The translations under genes and the position numbers were made by a program. The notes beneath the pieces are model-generated. The model made no database searches and had not been told where the DNA came from. It saw nothing but the letters and a program-made list of their open reading frames with translations. DNA of 5,633 nucleotides from an uncultured Oscillospiraceae bacterium (GTDB taxonomy: Bacteria > Bacillota > Clostridia > Oscillospirales > Oscillospiraceae): the NCBI GenBank assembly GCA_959022875.1, contig CAUFAM010000096.1:1-5633 (forward strand). The letters run 5' to 3'. Position 1 is the first letter of the stretch. The number at the start of each line of letters is the position of its first letter. This document shows, one piece after another, positions 1 to 4,731 of the stretch.

Positions 1-392
1 TAGGTGGAGATGGCCACCTTCTTGATCCTACCCTCGTTGGCATAGGCCACGCCGGACAAAAAGTCCAGCAGCCGCCGGGCGATCTCCTTGTTGGTGGACT
101 CCAGGTTCAGCACCACCGTGCGCTTTTCCCGCAGGTGGTCGGCAATGGCGGAGGCGTCCTCGAACTTGTCGGGCTTCACCAGCACCACCTGCAGCTGGGT
201 GGCGGCACGGATGTTGACCACCTTATTGCTGCGGCGCTCCTCCTCGGTCATAGGGGCCTCGCTGCGGGGGGCACGCTCGGTGCGCTCCCGGCGCTCCACC
301 GGGCGGGGGGAGATGTCGAAATCGTCAAAATCGTCCTCTTCCTCGTCCTCATAGGGATGGGCCAGGCGCTTAAACTCGTCAAAGATACCCAT
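1..392 (-). CDS. sepF: Cell-division protein SepF (3' end outside the window)
   Basis: SepF is a cytoplasmic, membrane-associated protein that binds FtsZ, tethers and bundles its filaments, and supports septum formation in Gram-positive bacteria. The visible 130 residues start MGIFDEFKRL, a short amphipathic helix of the kind SepF uses to bind membrane. An acidic, then charged and disordered, linker follows (about 13-55, rich in E/D and R). The folded SepF domain begins near residue 57 (NKVVNIR) and includes VVLVKPDKFEDA (69-80), VVLNLES (93-99) and RRLLDFLSGVAYA (106-118), all characteristic of the family. The ATG at 392-390 has AGAGGA (404-399) 6 nt upstream. The last two bases seen are TA, so the next codon begins off the edge; family members continue for roughly 20 more residues. 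It lies 47 nt downstream of yggS, as in the ylmE-ylmF pair, and a candidate own promoter lies inside yggS. Identification is firm. Confidence 0.95.
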   Translation of the reverse strand, partial: MGIFDEFKRLAHPYEDEEEDDFDDFDISPRPVERRERTERAPRSEAPMTEEERRSNKVVNIRAATQLQVVLVKPDKFEDASAIADHLREKRTVVLNLESTNKEIARRLLDFLSGVAYANEGRIKKVAIST

Positions 393-439
393 GGTAGTTC
401 CTCTTTTCTCTTCAAGTAAAATTCATCAGCGGCAGGCGC

Positions 440-1150
440 TCAGCGATGGGCCATTGGGGGCCGTGGGCCGAACAGGGCGGTACCCACGCGCACCAAGGTG
501 GCTCCCTCAGCGATGGCGTCCTCGTAATCCGCGCTCATGCCCATAGACAAGCAGTCCATAACACTTTGATTATCCGACATTTTTTGCGTTATGTCAATAA
601 AAAGCTGACGCATTTGTGCAAAATATCTTCGGTTTGCGCCGGGTGCGGCGGAAATGGGGGGAATGGCCATCAGCCCCCGCAGGCGAATGTGGGGAAGCTG
701 GCCGGCCTGTGCCACCAATTCAGGCAGCAAATCGGGGGAACAGCCGCTTTTGCTCTCCTCCCCGCCGATGTTGACCTCCAGGAGGATGTCCTGGCAGATG
801 CCCAGCTTTTCCGCCTGGGTGTGGATGGCTTGAAGCAGGTGGAGGGAGTCCACCGACTGGATGAGATCCACCTTGCCCACCACTTGCTTGACCTTGTTGG
901 TTTGCAGGTGGCCGATGAAGTGAACCTCTTTGGCCCCGGCGTAGGCGTCCGCAGCCAGATGGGCGGTGAGCTCCTGGACGCGGTTTTCCCCGCATACAGT
1001 GATGCCCGCGGCAATGGCCTGGCGGATGGTCTCATCGGTCTGAACCTTTGTGGCGGCGCACAGGGTAATTTCCTCGGGAGAACGGCCTGCGGCAATGGCC
1101 GCGGCGGCAATTTTCGATTGTACCAAAGAGATGTGACTGCTTAAATCCAT
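440..1150 (-). CDS. yggS: YggS/YlmE family pyridoxal-phosphate homeostasis protein (PLPBP)
   Basis: This is a single-domain PLP-binding protein with the fold of the alanine-racemase N-terminal TIM barrel. The family has no established catalytic reaction and maintains vitamin B6 and amino-acid homeostasis in the cytoplasm. The 236 residues match the usual length of about 230. Visible motifs are CAATK (31-35) with K35 as the expected PLP Schiff-base lysine, GENRVQE (54-60), HFIGHLQTNKVK (77-88), the LLEVNIGGEESKSG stretch (123-136), LRGLMAIPP (158-166), SMGMSADYEDAI (202-213) and the phosphate-binding GATLVRVGTALFG (216-228). The ATG has GGGGGA (1161-1156) 5 nt upstream. The stop is TGA. It follows the HlyD-like gene by 34 nt and precedes sepF by 47 nt, matching the ylmE-sepF association in Gram-positive division clusters. 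Residues about 174-197 are encoded by an AT-rich patch that carries a promoter-like sequence. No disruption is seen. Confidence 0.95.
   Translation of the reverse strand: MDLSSHISLVQSKIAAAAIAAGRSPEEITLCAATKVQTDETIRQAIAAGITVCGENRVQELTAHLAADAYAGAKEVHFIGHLQTNKVKQVVGKVDLIQSVDSLHLLQAIHTQAEKLGICQDILLEVNIGGEESKSGCSPDLLPELVAQAGQLPHIRLRGLMAIPPISAAPGANRRYFAQMRQLFIDITQKMSDNQSVMDCLSMGMSADYEDAIAEGATLVRVGTALFGPRPPMAHR
569..597 (-). promoter_or_regulatory. Candidate SigA-type promoter inside yggS, directed at sepF
   Basis: Reading the minus strand, TTGACA (597-592, a perfect -35) is followed by a 17-nt spacer and GATAAT (574-569, 5 of 6 to the -10 consensus). That is 11 of 12 positions at optimal spacing. 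It lies in a 70-bp patch (561-630) that I count at 33% GC, unlike the strongly GC-rich flanks. A start near 562 would give a leader of about 170 nt before the sepF ATG, running through the last ~40 codons of yggS. Other TTGACA-like hexamers in the window, such as the one at about 1460-1465, have no spaced -10. Sequence-only prediction. Confidence 0.55.
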
Positions 1151-1184
1151 GAAAATCCCCCATTTCTAGTTCTCATGCTGTACC

Positions 1185-2450
1185 TCACTCAATGAGCAGC
1201 TGTCCGTCCTGCAGGCCGGTGGCCTGGGTGATGATCTCGTCCCCGGAGCGGAGAATCTTCCGCCCGGTGCCCACAGGGGCGACCACATAGTAGTCGCTGC
1301 CCTCAGTGACCACGTCCACTTCCTTAAACTCCGTGCGGCCGTTGACCAGGGCGTAGACGCCCAGACGGGTAGTCTGGGTGACCTCGCCGGTCTCCTCGTC
1401 CGTGGTCTCCTCCTCCACCAGACGAAGGGCGGATTTGGGGATGCGCAGGCCCGACCAGCTGTCAAAGATCAGCTCGGCGGTCTGGCGGCGCAGGAGGGTG
1501 GTGCGGGAGAGGTATTTGTCGGTGGAAAAGACGACCACAGCCTCATCCCCCTCCGGCTCACTGATATAGGAGACGGACATGTCCACATCCTGGGTAAAGT
1601 CGCCGGTAAAGCGCAGCAGAGCGGTGTCTCCCGCCCCCAGGCGCTGGGCAGAGGAGAGGGGCAGCACACAGGCAAAGTACCACCGGTTGGAGGTGATGAG
1701 CTTGCCTGTGGCCGAGACAGCTCCATCTCCGCCGCTCATCAGGGTGGTGAGGGCGGAGGGGGTCATGGTCATGACGCTGGTGGGGGTGAGGGCGGACTCA
1801 TATCCGTCCACAAGGCTGGAGAAAATGCCCGACTGGCTGGCGGTCACCTTGGTGGTGGCGGCGGCGGAGCGCTGGTTAAGAGAGGTCAGCTGGCTGTTCA
1901 GGTCCTGAAGGCGGGCGGTGAGGTCGGCGGCGGTGAGGCCGTCGCCATAGGTGTAGCCCCGCTTGAGGATGTTGCTTTTCACGTCCCGGATCTGATCCTC
2001 CAGGTCGTTATAATCCCCCAGGGCGGAGCTGGAACGCAGGGAGACCATGCTCTGCAAAATCTCCTCATCCAGCCGGGCGGCGGACTCTGCGCCTGTGCCC
2101 TGGCCCACGGCGTATTGGAGCAGCTGGATCTCCTGATTCAAGGCCTGGATCTGGGCCTGGTCCGCCTGGGCCTGGGTGTCCCGGTAGACCAGGGCCACCG
2201 TCTGGCCCACACCCACCTTTTCTCCCTCGCTGCGGGTGAGTTCCACAATGCCCGACTGGCTGGGGAAGACGGTCTCCTCCCGCACCAGAAGGCCGTCGGC
2301 CTCCACGCTGTCCACAGCGGTGTAGGTGTAGACCAGGGTGGTGCGGTAGGGCTCCTGAAAGGCGCGGAAGGCATATACGCCCAGATAGATGGCCAGAACC
2401 ACAAACATGGCCAGCATGACAAAGGCAATAAGGGGTTTTCCTTGTTTCAT
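1185..2450 (-). CDS. HlyD-like membrane-anchored adaptor (membrane fusion) protein
   Basis: The 421-residue protein has a short positively charged start and one hydrophobic segment (about 6-28, PLIAFVMLAM onward). This predicts an N-terminal anchor with the rest outside the membrane. A lipoyl/biotinyl-like half domain follows (about 48-90, with GLLVREETVFPSQSGIVEL and GEKVGVGQTVALVY), then helical, Gln/Leu-rich coiled-coil stretches (about 91-115 and 146-195). The second lipoyl half is near 201-215 (KVTASQSGIFSS). Beta-barrel and membrane-proximal regions follow, with the IPKSAL motif (337-342) and a C-terminal GVYALVNGRTEFKEVDV stretch. This order is that of HlyD/RND-type adaptors, which in monoderms work with ABC or other exporters. 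No permease or ATPase is in the window, so the partner and substrate are unknown. The ATG has AAAAGGA (2465-2459) 8 nt upstream. It lies 42 nt after hfq and 34 nt before yggS. It could instead be a structural envelope protein using the same fold. Confidence 0.85.
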   Translation of the reverse strand: MKQGKPLIAFVMLAMFVVLAIYLGVYAFRAFQEPYRTTLVYTYTAVDSVEADGLLVREETVFPSQSGIVELTRSEGEKVGVGQTVALVYRDTQAQADQAQIQALNQEIQLLQYAVGQGTGAESAARLDEEILQSMVSLRSSSALGDYNDLEDQIRDVKSNILKRGYTYGDGLTAADLTARLQDLNSQLTSLNQRSAAATTKVTASQSGIFSSLVDGYESALTPTSVMTMTPSALTTLMSGGDGAVSATGKLITSNRWYFACVLPLSSAQRLGAGDTALLRFTGDFTQDVDMSVSYISEPEGDEAVVVFSTDKYLSRTTLLRRQTAELIFDSWSGLRIPKSALRLVEEETTDEETGEVTQTTRLGVYALVNGRTEFKEVDVVTEGSDYYVVAPVGTGRKILRSGDEIITQATGLQDGQLLIE

Positions 2451-2492
2451 GGGACAATTCCTTTTCTTTCTCTTGGGTGAAATAGACCCGGC

Positions 2493-2729
2493 TTAGCTGA
2501 TCTCCCCCGGCTCGTAAAGGGGAATGGGCCGCTCGGGCACAATGGTGGAGATGGCGTGCTTATAGATGATCTGCTGCTTGCCGTCGCTGGTGAGCACCAC
2601 GGTAAAGGCGTCAAAGCCGGTGACATAGCCGCGCATCTGAAAGCCGTTCATCAAAAACATGGTGACCGGTCTGCGGTCCCGGCGGGCCTGGGTGAGGAAG
2701 ATCTCCTGAAGGTTATTTGTTTTCTGCAT
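2493..2729 (-). CDS. hfq: RNA chaperone Hfq
   Basis: Hfq is a hexameric Sm-like protein that binds U-rich and A-rich RNA and helps small RNAs pair with or act on mRNAs. The 78 residues show Q8 after a short N-terminus, the arginine-rich rim RRDRR (16-20), the Sm1 region VTMFLMNGFQMRGYVTGFD (22-40, with the NG and F39-D40 positions), and the diagnostic Sm2 motif YKHAISTIVP (56-65), where K57 and H58 line the proximal RNA-binding face. The C-terminal tail is short, as in Gram-positive Hfq. The frame is open for 44 codons upstream, but those overlap the end of miaA and do not resemble Hfq. The ATG at 2729 is fixed by AAGGAG (2743-2738) 8 nt upstream. The gene follows miaA by 50 nt, a pairing widely conserved in bacteria. 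Identification is firm. Confidence 0.96.
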   Translation of the reverse strand: MQKTNNLQEIFLTQARRDRRPVTMFLMNGFQMRGYVTGFDAFTVVLTSDGKQQIIYKHAISTIVPERPIPLYEPGEIS

Positions 2730-2737
2730 ATGTAGCA

Positions 2738-2743
2738 CTCCTT
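2738..2743 (-). promoter_or_regulatory. Ribosome binding site fixing the hfq start
   Basis: AAGGAG on the minus strand, 8 nt before the ATG at 2729, selects that start over longer in-frame extensions that run back into miaA. Confidence 0.85.
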
Positions 2744-2779
2744 TTTTCTTTGGCCGGTTTTCCGGTCTGAGTGCCACTA

Positions 2780-3721
2780 TCATATACCGAATTCTTTTAT
2801 ATATCCTGTCGAAGCCTGGAGCGCGGCGGCAAAATCGGGCGTATGGTCCCACCGCAGCCACTTGGCGGCCTGGTTGCGCCGGAACCAGGTGAGCTGGCGC
2901 TTGGCGTACTGCCGGGAGCGCAGCTTAATTTCCTCCGCGGCGGCGGCGGTGTCCCCGCCGCCCAGCAGGGCGGCGGCCATCTCCTTGTATCCGATGGCCT
3001 GCATGGCGGTGCACCGCTGGGGCACGCCGCTGTGGAGCAGCGCCTCCACCTCCTGCACCAGCCCCCCATCCATCATCTCATCCACCCGGCGGTCGATGCG
3101 CGCCCACATGTCCTCCCGCTGGGAAAAGGCCAGAGTGAGGGTGAGGGCATCGTAGCGGGGCGGGAGGGATTTGGTCTCAGCGTTGTGCTGGGTGATGGTC
3201 TTGCCGGTGGAATAGTAGACCTCCAGGGCCCGGACGATGCGCTTTTCGTCGTTGGGGTGCAGGCGCGCGGCGCTGTCCGGGTCCACCTTGCCCAGCTCCT
3301 CCAGCAGGGCCTGGCCACCCTCTGTGCGCATACGCTCCTCCAGCTCGCCCCGCAGGGGGCTTTGCTCGTCAAAGTGGGCGAAGGTCCGCCCGGACAGGAG
3401 AGAGTCAATGTAAAGGCCCGTTCCCCCCGCCAGAATGGGCAGCTTGCCCCGGGCGAGGATGTCGTCCACACACTGGGCCGCCAGATCCACATACCGGGCC
3501 ACGGAGAAGTCCTCCTCCGGATCGGCCACGTCAATCATGTGATGGGGGACGCCCCGCATCTCCTCGGGAGTGGGTTTGGCGGTGCCGATGTCCATGCGGC
3601 GGTAGATCTGCATGGAGTCGGCGGAGACCACCTCGCCGTTGTGGGCGAGTGCCAGCTCCACCGCCAGCCGGGTTTTCCCCGAGGCGGTAGGGCCGCTGAC
3701 CACTAAAATTTTCGGGGGCAT
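2780..3721 (-). CDS. miaA: tRNA dimethylallyltransferase MiaA
   Basis: MiaA transfers a dimethylallyl group from DMAPP to N6 of A37 in tRNAs that read codons beginning with U, the first step towards ms2i6A; it acts in the cytoplasm. The 313 residues match family length. Motifs in order are the P-loop GPTASGKT (10-17), SADSMQIYR (33-41, with D35 the expected catalytic base), DIGTAKP (44-50), PHHMIDV (59-65), LAGGTGLYIDSL (97-108), the NDEKRIVRALEV helix (157-168), QAIGYKE (241-247) and the C-terminal tRNA-binding SRQYAKRQLTWFRR (269-282). An in-frame start 18 codons further upstream exists, but AGGAGG (3734-3729) lies 7 nt before the ATG at 3721 and the protein from there begins directly with the first strand (PKILVVSG). 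It is 60 nt downstream of the unrecognised gene and 50 nt upstream of hfq. No defects seen. Confidence 0.96.
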   Translation of the reverse strand: MPPKILVVSGPTASGKTRLAVELALAHNGEVVSADSMQIYRRMDIGTAKPTPEEMRGVPHHMIDVADPEEDFSVARYVDLAAQCVDDILARGKLPILAGGTGLYIDSLLSGRTFAHFDEQSPLRGELEERMRTEGGQALLEELGKVDPDSAARLHPNDEKRIVRALEVYYSTGKTITQHNAETKSLPPRYDALTLTLAFSQREDMWARIDRRVDEMMDGGLVQEVEALLHSGVPQRCTAMQAIGYKEMAAALLGGGDTAAAAEEIKLRSRQYAKRQLTWFRRNQAAKWLRWDHTPDFAAALQASTGYIKEFGI

Positions 3722-3728
3722 AGGCCTT

Positions 3729-3734
3729 CCTCCT
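3729..3734 (-). promoter_or_regulatory. Ribosome binding site fixing the miaA start
   Basis: A perfect AGGAGG on the minus strand, 7 nt before the ATG at 3721, decides against the longer in-frame reading that begins at 3775. Confidence 0.85.
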
Positions 3735-3781
3735 GTCGTTGTGTGTCGATGCAAGGTGTTTTGCCTGTAAAGCAAAAAACT

Positions 3782-4447
3782 TTACGGCTGGATGGGCCAC
3801 ATGGTGACCGCATCCCGGGCTGCCCGGAGAAACTCCAAAAGGGCGTCCAGCTGCCCGTCAAAATGGGCGCTTCCGGCCTGGAGAATGGCCTGTTTGTCCT
3901 CCTGGGAGGTAATAAAGTCCGCAGCCTGCTCCATGGCATCGTTGACCCAGGGGGAGGAGTCCTTTACCAGGCCCTCCAGGGCGTTGGGGAAGACCTCCAC
4001 CAGGTGCCAGCCGTCCTCCTGGGGGCCGGGGCGGATTTCCAGCAGGTCGCTTTTGTGCTCCTTCAGGGCGTTTCGCAGGGCCAAATCCCCCAGCACCAGC
4101 TTGGTAAACGGCTTGTTGTCGGTGGTGATGACCCGGCCCTTGGTCTCGGAGAAGCCAAAGTCCATGGGCTTTCCCACCAGGCTGGCCACGCTGCTGACCC
4201 CGCCGCCCACCAGGCTCCTGGGGCCAATGCGCAGGTTGTAGGGCTTACCCAGGCGCACCATGGTCCGACACCGCAGGGCGTTTACCGAGGAGCGGCCGCA
4301 GGGATCGGTGGAGAAGAGCACCAGCAGGGGCTGTTTCCCCTCCTGGGGCAGAAAAAGCTGACAGTTGCAGTCCCACTCGCCGCTGCCGAAAAAGATGCCG
4401 CCGTGGGTCTGCTGGTAGCGGGCCAGGTACAAGTTCCAGTCTACCAT
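3782..4447 (-). CDS. Protein of unknown function between mutL and miaA
   Basis: I do not recognise this 221-residue protein. It has no signal peptide and no membrane segment, so it is probably cytoplasmic. The N-terminal part has aromatic-rich strands (MVDWNLYLARYQQTHGGIFF), then four cysteines within 34 residues: WDCNC (C27, C29), TDPC (C50) and ALRC (C60). These might bind metal, but no classical zinc-finger spacing is evident. The middle contains a Gly/Ser-rich turn, LVGGGVSSVASLVG (79-92), and FGFSETKGRVITTDN (97-111). The C-terminal half is helical and acidic, with LLEFLRAARDAV (203-214) near the end. The ATG at 4447 is preferred because GGGAGG (4460-4455) lies 7 nt upstream; a TTG at 4462 and an ATG at 4453 overlap or crowd that site. 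The coherent protein, good RBS and position in the operon argue that it is real. A role in DNA repair or tRNA modification is not supported by anything visible. Confidence 0.85.
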   Translation of the reverse strand: MVDWNLYLARYQQTHGGIFFGSGEWDCNCQLFLPQEGKQPLLVLFSTDPCGRSSVNALRCRTMVRLGKPYNLRIGPRSLVGGGVSSVASLVGKPMDFGFSETKGRVITTDNKPFTKLVLGDLALRNALKEHKSDLLEIRPGPQEDGWHLVEVFPNALEGLVKDSSPWVNDAMEQAADFITSQEDKQAILQAGSAHFDGQLDALLEFLRAARDAVTMWPIQP

Positions 4448-4454
4448 GAACATT

Positions 4455-4460
4455 CCTCCC
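4455..4460 (-). promoter_or_regulatory. Ribosome binding site fixing the start of the unknown gene
   Basis: GGGAGG on the minus strand lies 7 nt before the ATG at 4447 and only 1 nt before the alternative ATG at 4453, so the former is the likely start. Confidence 0.75.
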
Positions 4461-4470
4461 AAACAAACGA

Positions 4471-4550
4471 CTTATGCCCGCTTAAACTGCTTTTCCAGCT
4501 CCTTGCGGGTAAGTTCAATGGCCACGGGCCGGCCGTGGGGGCAATATTTT
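4471..4550 (-). repeat. Direct repeat, downstream copy of the mutL 3' end
   Basis: These 80 bp match 4652-4731 at a fixed offset of 181 bp with 77 identities. The mismatches are at 4499/4680, 4511/4692 and 4529/4710. The match ends abruptly on both sides: one base after the TAA stop (4471) and at the AAAATATTGCCC 12-mer (4550). The sequence beyond 4471 leads straight into the RBS of the next gene, so this copy keeps what looks like the original 3' flank of mutL. Confidence 0.97.
4472..4550 (-). pseudogene. Detached duplicate of the last 25 codons of mutL
   Basis: On the minus strand this fragment encodes the last 25 MutL residues (KYCPHGRPVA through FKRA) and the TAA stop, identical in protein to the end of the intact gene. 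It includes the CPHGRP motif that contributes to the metal site of endonuclease-type MutL, but has none of the remaining domain. It is shifted by one frame relative to the mutL body and lies after the mutL stop. The three differences from the intact copy are CGG/CGC, CTT/CTG and GAG/GAA, all synonymous. It may be the displaced original end of mutL, with the copy now joined to the gene being the incoming one. It is in frame with an ATG in the intervening insert. Confidence 0.85.
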
Positions 4551-4636
4551 GCTCCCCAACAGGCTTCGCCTGCCGGGGGCCCCGTTTCATTTGTCCTCGG
4601 GCGGAAGTAAATTCCGCCCTGCGGCGGCTCCGCCAT
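4472..4636 (-). CDS. Small chimeric reading frame: insert sequence joined to a MutL tail
   Basis: An ATG at 4636-4634, 16 nt after the mutL stop, opens 54 codons. They run MAEPPQGGIYFRPRTN and on through the insert, enter the duplicated mutL tail in the correct frame, and end at the same FKRA-stop. No Shine-Dalgarno sequence precedes the ATG; the upstream bases are an AT-rich inverted repeat. Translation would need reinitiation after mutL. The first ~29 residues resemble no family I know and read like translated hairpin DNA. An open frame of this size can arise by chance in GC-rich DNA, so I list it as possible only. Confidence 0.2.
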   Translation of the reverse strand: MAEPPQGGIYFRPRTNETGPPAGEACWGAKYCPHGRPVAIELTRKELEKQFKRA

Positions 4637-4650
4637 GTAAAATATTGCCC
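4539..4650. mobile_element. 112-bp hairpin-rich element with 12-bp terminal inverted repeats (MITE/REP-like)
   Basis: The ends are gggcaatatttt (4539-4550) and aaaatattgccc (4639-4650), perfect inverted repeats of each other. Inside are three further fold-backs: CAGGC-TTC-GCCTG (4560-4572), an 8-bp perfect stem GGGCGGAA/TTCCGCCC with a 5-nt loop (4599-4619), and GGCG/CGCC (4623-4634). No transposase and no simple short target duplication are present. The left terminal repeat overlaps the codons of the duplicated mutL tail. A small non-autonomous or REP-type intergenic repeat is the best description. Mobility is inferred from architecture only; whether other copies exist in the genome cannot be seen here. 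None of the stems is followed by a T-run on either strand, so they are not typical terminators. Confidence 0.55.
4599..4619. repeat. Perfect 8-bp inverted repeat within the mutL-downstream insert
   Basis: GGGCGGAA (4599-4606) and TTCCGCCC (4612-4619) form an 8-bp stem around GTAAA. On the minus strand the stem is followed by GAGGACAAATG, not a U-run, which argues against a factor-independent terminator. It may give structure to the RNA between mutL and the next gene. Confidence 0.8.
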
Positions 4651-4651
4651 G

Positions 4652-4731
4652 CTTATGCCCGCTTAAACTGCTTTTCCAGTTCCTTGCGGGTCAGTTCAAT
4701 GGCCACGGGGCGGCCGTGGGGGCAATATTTT
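4652..4731 (-). repeat. Direct repeat, copy that forms the end of intact mutL
   Basis: This is the partner of 4471-4550 (77/80 identical) and encodes the actual end of MutL. It is followed on the minus strand by the inverted-repeat insert instead of the RBS of the next gene. Recombination between the two copies would delete 181 bp and still leave an intact mutL with the same protein sequence. Confidence 0.97.

Noticed and set aside
446..1144. Long plus-strand open frame opposite yggS (232 codons)
   Set aside because: It mirrors yggS, whose conserved motifs are unmistakable; such antisense frames arise from codon bias in GC-rich genes, and the translation shows no family features.
1460..1465. 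Perfect TTGACA on the minus strand inside the HlyD-like gene
   Set aside because: Seventeen bases downstream reads ATCCCC, with no -10 element; treated as a chance occurrence.
2753..2764. Small fold-back CCGG-TTTT-CCGG just upstream of the hfq RBS
   Set aside because: A four-base-pair stem is too short to claim, and the following A-rich tract on the minus strand is simply the RBS lead-in, not a terminator U-run.
2779..2812. AT-rich patch at the miaA 3' end as a possible hfq promoter
   Set aside because: A TCGACA (2812-2807) and TATGAT or TATATG can be found, but the spacers are 22 or 20 nt, outside normal SigA spacing. Not supported from sequence alone.
2771..3706. Plus-strand open frame of 311 codons opposite miaA
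   Set aside because: It is the antisense shadow of a clear miaA with all family motifs.
3767..3785. AT-rich hairpin (GTAAAG/CTTTAC) over the stop codon of the unknown gene
   Set aside because: Only a 6-bp weak stem with the T-run in the loop on the minus strand and none following the stem, so it is not a terminator; miaA follows closely with a strong RBS.
4471..4550. Reading the duplicated mutL tail as a transposon target-site duplication
   Set aside because: Eighty base pairs with three substitutions is far longer and more diverged than a target duplication made in one insertion event; allelic origin fits better.
3743..4666. Long plus-strand open frame (307 codons) opposite the unknown gene and the mutL-downstream spacer
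   Set aside because: Low-complexity, Gly/Leu/His/Gln-rich translation without motifs and no convincing RBS. The minus-strand gene has a good RBS and a coherent protein.
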